Source of the DNA: Bombus terrestris
Lineage: Eukaryota > Arthropoda > Insecta > Hymenoptera > Apidae
Reading direction: 5' to 3'
Length of the DNA stretch: 64,000 nucleotides
Assembly (NCBI RefSeq): GCF_910591885.1
Contig: NC_063271.1
Location: 10,037,001 to 10,101,000, forward strand
Part shown: positions 36,399 to 49,484 of the stretch, in pieces
Layout of the letters: every line of letters starts with the position of its first letter
Numbering within the stretch: the first letter of the stretch is position 1
Made by a program: the position numbers and the translations under genes
Notes under the pieces: generated by a model
Told to the model about the DNA's origin: nothing
Databases searched by the model: none
What the model saw: only the letters and a program-made list of their open reading frames with translations

Positions 36399-37747
36399 TG
36401 CGAAACAGTGCTCCAGTGAAAGTTAATTCCGGTGAACCATATTTCATAAATAAAGCTACAGACTCTACATATGTAGAGAAAAAAGACGATATTATGGAAA
36501 CAACACAATCCGACGGGGAGCAAAACATACCAATACACCAGGAAGAAAGCTGGACGGTGGCAACCTCCAGCAAAAAACGGAAGGTAACCCCGCTCGCAAG
36601 CGCGAGGAAAATTGATACATTTGAAAAAAAACAATGGCTACAAGATATCAAGCTGCATAATCCATTCAGCGCACTGCCAGAAGAGGTAGCAACGGACCCA
36701 ACGGAAAGTCCGACAAACCGCATCCCCAAACCACCACCGATATACATAGATGCGAAAATAATTGACGCCCTCATCGAACTACTAAACAACACCGCAGGGA
36801 AAGACAACTATGTCATCAAACAGATAAAAATAGACCAGGTGAAAGTGCAAATCAACACCCCAGACACATTCAGAAAACTGACAAGATAACTAAAGGATAA
36901 AAATGCAGCGTATCACACTTTCCAACTCAAAACTGACAAAAGCTACAAAGCAGTAATCAGGGGACTACACCCAAAAACAAATACCGGAAAAATAAGTGAA
37001 GAATTGGCAAAAATCGGACACCAGGTAAGGACAATTAATAACATTAACAAATACGATACCAAACAACCATTACCGCTATTCCTAGTTGAACTAGAACCTA
37101 GAAACAACAACAAAGAAATATACGATATAGAAAAATTACTAAACACAATAGTAAAAGTGGAGCCACCTAGACATAAAAAAGAAATCCCACAATGCATAAA
37201 GTGCCAACAATACGGACACACTAAAAACTATTGCAATAGAACCCCGGCATGCGTTAAATGCGCAAAAAATCATCTTACGATACACTGCCCATCCACGGGA
37301 AAAATAGAGGAGGTTAAATGCTACAACTGCAACGGAAAACACCTAGCCAGTTACAAAGGTTGCAAAGCTAGGAAACAATTACAACGCAAACTGTTCCCGC
37401 CCCTACGAAGCAGGACAATCACTAACACACAAGCCCAACAGGACAGCACGAAACCCGAAATTATACCAAATACAGAGCAAGCAACAAACTCCAAACCCAT
37501 CAGCACCAACACCATTGGTAGTCTAAGCTACGCTCAAGTAACCAGCCAAACGACACATACAGACAACCAATACCACAGCAACAGTAACAATGACACTGCA
37601 GAAATCAAAGAACTGCTCAAACAATCCATAAAGAACACCAAAATGCTAACCAGAATGATAAGCGAACAAAACGCAGTACTCAGACAGCAAACCCAATAAA
37701 TCACAGTCATGCTACAACTGCTTACAAACGTGCTAAGCAAAAAATAA
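36398..37747 (+). pseudogene. LINE copy 1 ORF1: gag-like nucleic-acid-binding protein, broken
   Basis: A single frame runs to TAA 37745, broken by TAA at 36887 and 37697. The first part is acidic and hydrophilic. The middle matches the region before zinc knuckles in jockey ORF1 (...L-F-L-V-E-L-E-P...). Three cysteine knuckles follow: C-I-K-C-x4-H-x4-C, C-V-K-C-x3-H-x3-H-C and C-Y-N-C-x3-H-x5-G-C. These bind the element RNA in the particle. The start ATG is deleted relative to copy 2. All knuckle cysteines are kept here, unlike copy 2. Confidence 0.85.
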
Positions 37748-37751
37748 AAAC

Positions 37752-40442
37752 GGACACGTTAAAAATAGCAGCCTGGAACTTAAACGGCCTACAACAACGG
37801 GCCCTTGAAATTAAAACATTCATATACAATAACAATATAGACATACTACTTGTCTCAGAAACACACTTCACTACAAAAAGCTACTTGAAAATACCATACT
37901 ACACCATATATGATACCAAACACTCCTCAGGAAAAGCTCACGGAGGAACAGCAGTGATAGTCAGAAACGATATCAAACATTATCTACACAGCCAAGTTAA
38001 CAAAGAATATTTACAAGCAACCACCGTTACAGTTCAAACTAGCAGCAACTACTTCCAGTTGTCAGCAGTATATGTGCCTCCGCGACACAAAATAACATCA
38101 CAAATGTGGGAAGAATACTTCCAGGACCTAGGGGACAAGTACATCGCAGCGGGAGACTACAACTCAAAGCACACACTATGGGGGTCAAGAAACATTACAC
38201 CTCGAGGCAGAACACTGGAAAAATAGATTAGAAATAATAACCTCAATATATTATCCACAGGAACACCAACACATTGGCCGACTAACCTGAACAAAAAACC
38301 AGATCTTCTGGACTTTGCAGTTACAAGGGGACTAAACACAAATAAACTAAAAATAACACCCAACCTCGAGCTCAGCTCCGATCATACACCCATAATAATT
38401 GAATACAGAAACAAACCAATACACTATAGCAAACCAGAAACACTATGCAATAAAACCACCAAATGGCAAACTTTCAAGGAAGTAATAGAAAGCAAAATAA
38501 ACTACAACATCCCGTTGAAAACTCCTGAACACATAGAACAGGCAGTAGCAACATTGACAGCAACTATTCAAGAAGCAGCAAGGACAACAACTACACCCGA
38601 ATCAACCAGCAGACAAACAATAACAATCCCGCAAGAAATACTCGACAAAATCAGAGAAAAAAGAAAAGCAAAAGCAAAATGGCAAAAATACAGAACCCGA
38701 AAAAACAAAAAACACTTAAACAAACTTGCAAAGGAAATAAAAAACAAAATAAAGGAGCACAACGATAACGAATTCGCAAAGTTCATAGGGACACTCTCTA
38801 CACACGAGAACACCAACTACTCACTATGGAAAGCCACGAAAAAAATAAAGAAGCCAATAATACCCGTCCCGGCAATCAGAAAAGCAGATAACACATGGGC
38901 AAGAAGCAACGAAGAACAAGCTGAAGAATTCTCCAACCACCTCTGCAACACATTCACACCACACATTATCAACAACAGCAACCTCAAAAGTCATACGGAG
39001 GAGGATCCAGAAACCACTATTACCACAACCGACAAGGAATACACCATACCTAAAACATCAGCACAAGAAATTAGAAACATAATTGATAAAACAAAAAACA
39101 ACTAACTACCAGGAATAGACCTAATCAATGGCAAAATCTTGAAAAACCTTCCGCCAAAAGCAATAAGACTAATGACAATATTATTCAATGCAATTCTAAG
39201 AATTCAATACTTCCCCAAACCATGGAAATTAGCACAGATCAAAATGCTACATAAACCAGGCAAAAACCCACACCAAACTGCATCTTACAGACCAATATCA
39301 CTGCATCTAGTATTTTCCAAAATACTGGAAAAAATAATATATTGTCGGATAAAAACAATAATAGAGATAAAAAAACTAATACCGGAACACCAATTTGGTT
39401 TCAAAAACAAACACTCCACGATAGAGCAAATGCACAGGCTTATAAACGAAATAATAGTAGCACTAGAAAACAAGGAATACTGCACAGCCCTCTTTATAGA
39501 CATAGAGAAAGCATTTGATAAAATTAACCATGAAAGTCTACTGCAAACAATTAGGAAATAATTCCCGGAGCAAATACACCAATTAATAAAATCCTACCTA
39601 AGCAGCAGAACCTTCGTAATAAAAATCAAGGACACACATTCTCAAGTTAAAGACATCAAGGCAGGGGTACCACAAGGAAGCGTCCTAGGCCCAATACTAT
39701 ACACATTATACACGGCGAACATACCAACAACTACCAACAGCACAGTATTGACATTCGCGGACGACACAGCTATACTAGTCAGGCATACTAACCCAGAAAC
39801 GGCAGTCAAAATACTACAAGAACATATCACAAAAATAGGAAAGTGGCTACAAGAAAAACAAATAAAAGCAAACCCCAATAAATGCAACCATATTACATTC
39901 ACGCTACGAAAAAAGATATCACCAAACATCCTATTGAACGGCACGCATATAACGCAAACAAAGCATGTCAAATACCTAGGACTCCACTTAGATACACAAC
40001 TCACATGGAAACTACACATCAAATCAATAGTAGAAAAAATAAAGAAAATAAGGAGACAAATGCATGGGTAACAAGCCGAAAATCCAAATTAAGCATTGAA
40101 AATAAATTAAAAATATATAAAACGATCATAAAACCAATCTGGACGTACGGAATACCACTATGGGGGACGGCAGCAATGAGCCATATAAACAAAATAGAGG
40201 TAATACAGGCTAAAATCCTCAGAACAATAGTAAACAGACCTTGTTACGTCAGAAACGAAGATATACGAAGGGACCTGGGAATGCCAACAGTCAAGGAAGA
40301 AATTAGCAGATACTCCGAGAAATACAAATCAAGAATAGCAACACACCCAAACCGGTTAGCTGCGGAAACATACAAAACCATAAACATGGACAGAAGACTA
40401 AAAAGGAAGCACCCAGCAGACCTTATAAAGGACATAACCTAA
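37752..40442 (+). pseudogene. LINE copy 1 ORF2: endonuclease and reverse transcriptase, broken
   Basis: The frame overlaps the ORF1 end. APE-type endonuclease motifs are W-N-L-N-G, V-S-E-T-H-F, A-A-G-D-Y-N-S-K-H-T-L-W-G-S and S-S-D-H-T-P-I. Reverse transcriptase motifs are A-S-Y-R-P-I-S-L, D-I-E-K-A-F-D, G-V-P-Q-G-S-V-L-G-P and the catalytic F-A-D-D-T-A. A C-terminal stretch of about 125 residues follows. Stops at 38224 (TAG), 39103 and 39558 (TAA) and a one-base loss near 40063 interrupt it. In its live form it nicks DNA and primes reverse transcription at the target. Confidence 0.9.
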
Positions 40443-40585
40443 CAAACACGAGGATGGTACCCCGCTAGGAGTAGCCACCAACATGCTAATTTAACCGTTA
40501 AAAAATTCCACCAAATGTCCAAATTGGACAAATTGTGAATTTCAATAAATAAAAAAAAAAAAAAAAAAAAAAAAACAGTTTCTGG

Positions 40586-43500
40586 CTCGTGCAGTCATCT
40601 GTCACAAACACGTTGACCAGCGACCTTTTCTTTGAGAACAGATTCGCTTAATAATTATGTAAGTAATTTGTAATAATTATGACAGTAAATTTACAGTTTA
40701 ACGGTTTTGTTTTGATAAGAAGTTCAGACGGTTAGAGACCGTTATTTTTATATTTAATGTGCCTTAAATTCTCTCTCCGGCTATTTTCTTTTTTTTTTCT
40801 TTTTTTTTTTTTTTTAGCTGAAGAATATTAATGGACGAAATATTCAAGATTGTAAAACTTCGATGAATATTTTCGTTGGACTGGGATGGAAGGATAATGA
40901 AAGATTTAAAAACAGAAACATTACAGCTATAAAAATTGTTTGGTTCGTCGCAAATATAAAATTGTGAACGTGAAGTTTGTAAAGACATAAAAGATCTAAT
41001 CGTCCGATAGTTCAGGGCTACGAAGATTTTAAATATCGGCAATCGTAAATCTAAAAATACAAAATCATGAAACCAAGAAGATTTGAAATTTTTAAGTTTA
41101 GTAACTCTAACTATCCCATCGACTTTGTTTGAGAAAAGTAAAGTCGATGAAGAAAGAATGCAGAAATTCCTGAAATGATATGTATTTCTTTCTAGATATT
41201 TTATTCATCGAACATTGAGTTTTTCTTCAAAATGAAACAGGAAAATGGTAATCTTCTACATTAAATTTACAATTCATACTTCTGTGCATTTAATTTGCAT
41301 CAAGTACCAGCCATTATATTATATTCTACTTTTTTTCTACTTACTACGAATAAAGCGTAATCCTTCAAAACATATGTAGTAGAATGAAATAATGATAAAT
41401 GATGTTTCAAGTAGTCTCTCGACGATGCGCAACAGCAGATGTGTAATACAGTTGTTGGTAAATGGATTGAATCAACAATATTCGTTTTATTGTTGGAAAT
41501 TCAAGGAGTTAATAGCTGCCTGATTAAAAAACCGACTACAAGCATTTACAAACAATATCATGCAAAAAGGCTGCAATAATTATGGTACATTATATCCAGG
41601 TCTGGTTTATCGTGCATTAATTTCATCGTTACGTCAATGACTAATTTACGAATAACATTGTATACTTTTTAATTCGTTTTATATATAGCTTGATATTTTA
41701 CATTCGTAAAATTGATATCAAATAGAAATTCTATTCGTCGATATCAAAGTAACGTTAAGGTGAATTGATGGAAAGTGAGTAAAGTCGAAAATTTCAGTCA
41801 AAGTTACACGAAGGGTATATGATAATACTTTATCGAAAAATGTAAAGCTCTGCAAATAATTTTTGGATATCAGTCTCGTGAAAAAGCTTTTCGCTGAATT
41901 GAATATATTAAGCGGAAATCAAATACAGAGTAGTACAATTATCACATAAAATGTTGCAGTATGACGAAGATCCATTATTTATGCAAACTCACCGTTTATC
42001 GTATTAATTTGTGACTAGTAACACCAGTTGATGTAAAGTACAGAAGTTAAAAGGTCAGAAAATCAATAGTCAATATCGTAACCGACGTAATGAGACAAAT
42101 ATCGCAAAAATTCCAAGAATTTATAGGATCAAACGAGAAGAAGGGGAAACTGAAAAACATAGAAGATGATCTCTTGTACCCGGAAGGAGAGAAAAATGCA
42201 CGAATAACTTGGAAGGAAGATTTATGTCGTGTTATACAATTTGCTGACACTGTAACGTTAGACATAATGATGGAAAAACTTCTATTATTTTGGTAATAAC
42301 ATGTCACGTCTTCTATGAAATCTGAAATTATCTCTTTGAGGTACAGCATTTTAAGACAAAACAGGGCTGCAGTTGCATAGGAATTTTATTTAAAATTACT
42401 ATCGCCCTGGAGTTACGAACACGCACAGATCAAATTTTGTCATCTTATGAAACATGCAAACTAATTTACATTAAAACTCTGCAGCACGTCAAACGATACG
42501 TTGTGTTTGCTTTGATGCAGACCATTCGCATTGGACGGCTATTGTTGGCTTTATTTGGCGATCTAAGGAAGAAGTTGTCACAACGCTCTTATTCTTAATT
42601 ATTCTTATTATAAAAATTCTTGCAACGTTGCCGGTTGGATGTTACATGTATCTACGCGGGTATGCATACGTATCGTTATAAATAAAAACCGCCGATACGT
42701 TTTAAAAAAAAACTATGCTTCGAACTGATCTAATCAGAAGGTGAGATCTTCAGCGATTATTTCTGCCTTACTAATTACTGCGCTCGGGCTACAACTTACT
42801 TTTTATGTTCTAGCGTAAAACAGTTTCTACGTCTTGATCAACAACTTACTTTTTGAATCCCGGTCATCTACGTCGTCGCGTTTGTTATTATATCAACGTC
42901 GAGGCGTAAATCATTGTTTTCCGAATGTTGAAGTTCCAACGACGATTTTCGGAGATGTTCGGTAGCTCGAGGATTTAGCTTGTCGAATCGTCAAGGCTGG
43001 TAAGTAAACTTTTTGCTTTTTGCAGTCAATGTTGTTGGTTTCTTGTTTAAATGATGCAATGCTTTCAACTGCTGCGTGTTTAACGATGTAAATTCTCCAA
43101 CGGGATGAAAAGCACGCAGCGACATAAATCGACTCTCGCCGTACAACTCGTAAAATTTTCGTCATTTACATGTTCATCGTGTTCGTCTTTAATTCGCTGC
43201 GAACCGTACGACCTCATACATGGTCTCCCACCTTTTACGAGTACAATTTTTCCTTCTAATTTGTTATTTCTTTGTTAATTTCAGTTAAGTGTTAGAATAA
43301 ACTGCGGTCAAAGAATTTCGCCTAGTCTCTAATTCGATCTTCTTATTTAAATCGTTCGACCTACCTGACGGAGGCGCTAACGACGGAGGAGTTAATAACG
43401 TTTGTGACCAAACAATGGTGGAATGAAATATCACTGTGTATATGCACATGTAAATACTAAAAGAAACATTTTAATGGTCAATATATTTATTCATGAACGA

Positions 43501-44300
43501 ACGTGCGTCGTCAGCGAATATATTCATTAATATTGAAATATTCGAACGTGAATAAATCTTTTAATAATTATTTCATGACTGATATATGGCATATCTGAAA
43601 TGTGTTACAAATTTCAATAGTGCATCGCAATATTTCTTTGGAGCGAGTAAAAGGAATGTTGTTCTTAACGTTTGAATGGAAACCGCGACCAAACGATCTA
43701 AAGCGATACCACTAGCATTCGTAAACTTTTCTTATATTTTTCTAAGTTACATACGTTACGATATAGTTGATTGTTATTGTTGTACGACTTATATGGTATA
43801 ATCATTCTAGTTGCGCCTCAGAAAATATTGTATAATGTATATTTTATTGATAAAACCCTGTAAAATGGCACACTGGAATTTTAATTACATAACATTCTAA
43901 AGACGCCCAGATAAATACCTGTCTATAACAAATAAAATTGTAAATGATGTTTTAAGACATCCATACTCATTAAAACGCTAATAAAATGTTGATTATTCTT
44001 GTTGCGAAATCTCTTTGATCAGAAGTTTTAAAATCTATCCTTGCACAAGTAGGTTATCAGCATCACTAGAGAATGTTTCCCATATGTTTCCCATGAATGT
44101 TTCGTATATGTATCATATACGAGTTGAGATTAATACAGAAAGTCCATTGTACATTCGACGAAATGGAAACCCATCTTATCAGCGTACATCATCTACACGA
44201 TTAAAACTATTATATAAATGGGCGTTTGTGAATATTGAAAAAAGGAATAAATATCTAATGATATATCGCATTTACATTCGAGCAAAAGACGAAGGACACC
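40586..44300. other. Non-coding stretch between LINE copy 1 and the NRF gene
   Basis: AT-rich, with a poly-T/CT tract near 40790-40816. A 68-codon frame at 42090-42296 starts with ATG and is charged and hydrophilic but unrecognised. No other feature is seen. Confidence 0.45.
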
Positions 44301-44428
44301 TGGAATCGTTAGTACTGCGACAAAAATGCTTAGTTGATTCGATATTACATCATAAGATTCTAATACTATCAAATACTGAACCGCAAAAAAAAACTGAAGA
44401 AATTAAAAATTTTCTCAAAAGAGCATAA
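44060..44428 (+). other. Unrecognised open frame upstream of the NRF gene
   Basis: About 120 codons from the first ATGs near 44060-44100, basic, ending ...N-F-L-K-R-A. No domain is recognised. Its last ~110 bases lie in the duplicated segment, since related but frame-broken sequence occurs at about 55110-55200, so the frame is not conserved. It is probably chance. Confidence 0.2.
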
Positions 44429-44800
44429 ATATGCTAATTCATTATTTCTAACAATCACGAGCCGATAACAGACGAAGTTAATTTAACTGAAGTCTGTAAC
44501 TCGGCAATCGGCAAAAAGATGGAACATGCAAAATCACTTTCAGTGTCTTACGTCATAAAATGGTACGTTCCTTGCTGGACACGGTTAGTCTTCCTGCGGT
44601 CTTTCTAGAAGAAGTTGGCTCCCCATAGTTGAGTTGAACATTCCACTCATATTATAGTAGCCAGATTCTTAATCGACTATAGTAAAAAGTGTGTGACAAC
44701 GTACTTCATCGCATAAGAGAAAATAATGGACATTTGAGTGCTTAACCATTTTTTTCAATAGAGATTTTCAGTAATCCGAGTGTAAATTTTACTCCAAAGT

Positions 44801-47800
44801 ATGAAGTACGGAAATATTTCGTCGTGGATATGGTTATCCCTTTTATCATTAACAACGATTTACGTGACGACCCAAGCGACCATGCTAGACTCAGTGACCA
44901 TGAGGAAGGTACTTCCGGCGTACGCCATTTTGGAAAATGCTGATCTTCTAAATTCTAGCAGATGTCGAACGGAGATTGATGAATTTCGTAATGCTGTTAA
45001 TAACCAGATACTTTGGGGTCTAAGAGGTAAATGTAATTTTCAAAATATTTTGACGAATTTCGTTCGACAAAGCTACTGCCAGTCCATTGCCAACAAAGGA
45101 AGGAAGGAAATTTACCGAACGAAATATGTATAGGGCTATAACGATGTACAATTCGAATAATTATACACTGTGGTTGCGATTGTGTTTCGTGATACACATT
45201 TGTTCACATATGGTACACCCCAATTCACCCCAATAACAACAAAAACAACTTGTGTGTAATCGCCACAATTTTTCTAGCCCTGATCATGTCGCAATTGTAT
45301 AAACTGCATAATTTTTCGTCCACTCAATCCCGACCATCGAGACTTCCTTCGCACCATGCGCTAGAAATTAGTTCCTTCGTTTGAAGTGCCGAAGTGGGTT
45401 CTCTCAACTAACTGCATCTTCTGGCTTCAAACATGAAACGACAAATTCTGCATTCAACTTCCTTACCGCTTAAAATCCTTATTGCCAATTGTATCATCAG
45501 ATGTTTCCAATGCAGTATCATATATTCTTTAAGCTTTGGACACCAGTGGTGTGCCACCCGGTGGATTTCTGAACGGACACAATCATTGGTTAGGAGATCA
45601 CCTAGCTTGCATCAGCCTTTCTCAAAATCGCACGTTGTTTATCGCGGAGAACAAACTAAAGAACAATACGAGATACAGGAATCCGAACGAAGAGCATCCA
45701 CCTTTTGAGTTTCGTTTTTTTATTGGACGCATGCGGCACAGTAGCACTATGCAATATCACCAAGCATTACCAAACGAAGTAAGCACGTGGATATGCTCCA
45801 CAATTGACATAATCAGATTTACATTACCGGTTTTTATGATTGTGACGAACTCTTCTTTTAGGATTTGGTGACACTTGGACTTTGTCTACCGGCTTCCTGC
45901 ACCAAACACGATGTAGCTACAATGCTAGATAAAGTCTTGCATAATAAAACTCTTTTTATTGGAGAACTTTTTACCATAAACTTCAGACTCCAGGAAGTCA
46001 CTGATTTGGTGAATGATTATCAATGGCTCCTCTCTTCAAAGATGATCTCCATCATGTATGTAAATTTCATGCTCTTAATCGATAGTCCTAATTTCTATTC
46101 TCAATAGACATAGATACAAGTATCATGATCGGCGTTCGAATAAATATCAAGTAGAAACTTTAAAACTTTGATTACAGAGGAGTTTTGCTATTGTTGTTTA
46201 CTACCGTGACAGCGGCCACAGTATACGATATTTCCGTCCATCGAAACCATGTAAACAGCGAAAAGAAAATCATTCGGCTTCAAGATGGAAATACGGAGGG
46301 TAAGCGATACATACGACAATACCTGGTATTCCGTTAATGATTCTGATCGCCACGAGTTTATTTCATGGGAATCTATATGACGTACGGTTAACTTTGAATA
46401 GAATTGAAGAATGTAAGAAAAGTAAAATGCAAAACCAGTGACGATGGACCGGCACCTTCAGAGTCCAGGCAACAAAATCACATGAACCAATATCTGCTCT
46501 GTTTTTCGCTGCTCAGAAATGCACGGCATCTATTTCAAATAAAAGAGAGTACAGAGCCTTTGCGTATATTCTACGGTATGAGAGTGTTGGGAATGCTATG
46601 GATTATTCTCGGGCATTTGATAATGTTCGGGTTTCATGTTATGGGTAAGAAATGAATTTCAATCGCGTTTTAATTTCGCTAATATTTCTGATATATTTCT
46701 TTTAACGACACCAATCGTGTGTGCAGCTAACAAATCGCTTTACTACATGAGGAACGATGAAGTGCTCATGAAAATCATAAATAATCCGACGTTTCCGGTG
46801 GACACGTTTTTCTTTATGAGTGGTTTTCTGTCGTCTTATATTTTTCTCAAGGAAAAACAAAAAATGAAGAGAACACTGTCTATAACAGAAAGGGCGAATA
46901 TGTTCATTCAAGTAATCATCAAACGATATATTAGGTATAGATAATATTAATATGTCTTTATGTTATAATTTATGCCTGATGCGTATACAATGATCATGAA
47001 ATAATAATAATATTAATTTCGAAGACTTACACCTGCATATTTCATCGTTATACTGATATCGATATTGAATTTTACCTGGCATGATCATGTCTCAGCACTT
47101 CTTCCCTATGAGGATCCAAGTGAGAAGTGTTCTAAATATTGGTGGACTAACATACTTTACATAAACAACTTCTACCATTGGAATGACGTAGTACGTATAT
47201 TTTCTGAGATAATTCATTGCAAACATCTTTCGCATTACTAGAAAAGAATCGTTTTGAAGAGAAGAACTGTTTGCAGTGTCTCATTTGGAGTTGGTACTTA
47301 CCCAATGATATGCAGTTTTCCGTATTTGGTACTCTTCTCCTAATGTTATCGATCACGTGAGTTTGAAATTTGGTTTTGTAGTCATTCATTGGCCAGTTTT
47401 ACCCGATCACTAAATTCGACTGTTTCAGGCATTACAATATTGCCACTGGGTTAGGCGTTCTTAGCATAATTTTATCGATAGTAACAGTCGCTTACACGGG
47501 ATACACCATTAATTACCAGCATTCGTAAGCATACAAAATGTTTCACATTCTTTATAACATAAGGAATTTGTAAATACACTTATATTTACTTTCCTAGGAT
47601 TACCGCAATCTATAAGGCGGGGACAGACATTTATATACGACCGTGGTGTAGAATATCCCCTTATCTCATAGGAATGGCTACATGTCAGCTTCTTACAAAA
47701 TGCGATTTCAAATTACATTTATCAAAAGTAATGTATACCGTTTATTCGTTACAACTATATTCCTGTACATCTTTCAATAATGCAATTAAATTTATCTTAC

Positions 47801-48439
47801 AGAAAACCTTAATCATTGGATGGATCTTGGCAACTTTATGTAATGGTACGATTCTCTTCGGATTTGATAACAAGAACGTATCCTTAAGTCTATCCATTCT
47901 TTATTTGTCCCTCAGTAGAGTAGGCTGGACCTTAGGTATTGCCTGGGTGGTAGTTGTATGCACCACGAGCCATGCCGGTAATTCGATATTTTTCATGTCA
48001 CTCATTAATGCGTTAATGTTATTCTTCTTATTGTAAATTACACCCAAGTATATTTGATACGTTTGCAGGTATCGTGAAGAAAATCTTATCACTAGATATT
48101 TTCGTTATTTTGAGTAAATTTACGTATGGTGCTTATCTTCTAAACCCTATTTTTATACTTTCGGTTCTTTCTTCACGTTATTATCCTTTCTATATTGATA
48201 ACGTCACCATTGTAAGTATAATGAAATTATTTCATTTGGACAATTTCGACGTAGTATTAGTACTATGAAATAACGTTTCTATTTTTCAGGGTACTCTGTT
48301 CATTGCAATCGTTGTTTGTAGCTTCATTGCTTCTATTTTGTTATTCGTAACAGTCGAAATGCCATTTGCATCACTTCTGAAATTGTGTAATGGTGCACCA
48401 AAAAAAAGGAAAGAAGTTGATGGTGATAAATTCCTCTGA
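44801..48439 (+). CDS. NRF-6 (nose resistant to fluoxetine)-like membrane acyltransferase, intact, 13 exons
   Basis: Exons: 44801-45026, 45534-45778, 45862-46055, 46178-46299, 46402-46644, 46727-46934, 47025-47190, 47277-47356, 47429-47524, 47598-47727, 47803-47977, 48069-48211, 48290-48439. All GT-AG junctions agree in phase and give 725 residues with no stop. Residues 1-26 look like a signal peptide. Next is the Cys-containing NRF domain (A-L-D-T-S-G-V-P-P-G-G-F, L-G-L-C-L-P-A-S-C-T). A membrane helix follows at about 222-240. The acyltransferase-3 domain then starts near 315 (F-Y-G-M-R-V-L-G-M-L-W-I-I-L-G-H, F-M-S-G-F-L, Y-W-W-T-N-I-L-Y-I-N-N-F-Y, I-R-P-W-C-R-I-S-P-Y-L-I-G). Family members are multi-pass proteins linked in worms to lipid and drug transport; the substrate here is unknown. 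The motif L-S-K-F-T-Y-x-A-Y-L-L-N-P has Asn where many relatives have His. Confidence 0.88.
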
Positions 48440-48681
48440 GTCATTATTAAATTATTAAATTATTAAACTAATAACAGGAAGTTAACCTTTCATATGTCAA
48501 AATATATATATAACTCAGTGTAATTCAGTGTTTCATAACGTTTCATTATACATAATTCGCAATGTTATTTAATATTTTCAAACATGTAAGAAGGGGAATT
48601 AATTAAGAGATTCACTTGCGCGAAAATGTTGTACATTCTTCTAAGAAAGTGATTTGGACGACGAAAAGAAATTCATATACA

Positions 48682-48691
48682 AATAAATAAA
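48682..48691 (+). terminator. Probable poly(A) signal of the NRF-like gene
   Basis: Two overlapping AATAAA hexamers about 245 bases after the TGA are the first in the downstream sequence. Confidence 0.4.
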
Positions 48692-49484
48692 GATCACTGA
48701 AAGAAGAGAAAAGTCTTTGCTGTTCAGTACACGGCGAGCTTCTCGCAGTTGTTAACACTGCTCGTTCCTAACACTGCCAGTTGCCTTGCATGTTAAAAAA
48801 CAAAACACTTGGAGAATACGACAAGAAAACGCGTGGACAATGCTGCAAGTTCACGTATAAAAAGTAAATCGTGCTGTCTCATACTGAAATTCCATTGACG
48901 ATACAAATCTTCAGCATCAATTTTTTAATAGGATTAATATTTAGGATTTATAGGATTTAGGAAAATAGGATTAATTTGACCACAAACGCCACAAATTCCA
49001 ACTTTACAGCTTCTTGATTTTTGTACGATCATGGTCTAACCGATCGCCATAAGACCATAAGGTAAGCAAAGAATGATCGAAACCTAATCCATTATTCAAG
49101 ATTCAAACGCACATAGAGTGTTCGAGACGCTGAGCTCGAAAGTAATTTAACAGCAAAGATTATTTATTACAAGGAAGAGAGGCTGACAGAGATTATTTAT
49201 TAGTATGAATAATTCTCTTTAGTTAACTTAAACGGGCGGTATATACATTCAGTGTTAGATGTAATGTGACAATCTGAATGTAAGGTCAGACCTATCCGAA
49301 AAAACGACAGATGACATCACGAGACACGTTGGCAGAGATAAGACACGCTGATTAGTTATTTAAATGTTTTGGAATTTGCGAGGATGTTTGACATAATGTC
49401 ATTGGTCATTCTTCTTTTACAAGTGATGAGACCACTGCTACTGACGTTCCTCAGCGACTCGAAAAATTCATACCGGAATAAGAA
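48692..49484. other. Spacer between the NRF-like gene and LINE copy 3
   Basis: AT-rich. A short direct repeat, GATTATTTATTA, with similar GACAGAGATTATTTATTAG, occurs near 49160-49200. No gene is recognised. Confidence 0.45.

Larger units (their letters stand above)
36367..40570 (+). mobile_element. Full-length, inactive jockey-clade LINE, copy 1
   Basis: Flanked by a 15-base target duplication AAAAACAGTTTCTGG (36352-36366 and 40571-40585). The 5' end is AGTTCCGTCTGGGCAGGCGA, identical to copy 2 in the first 22 bases. The 3' end is AATAAA followed by about 22 A. ORF1 (zinc knuckles) and ORF2 (endonuclease plus reverse transcriptase) are in the jockey order. Compared with copy 2, about 95 bases near the 5' end, including the ORF1 start, are missing. 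Stops at 36887, 37697, 38224, 39103 and 39558 and a frameshift near 40063 make it non-autonomous. Confidence 0.92.
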
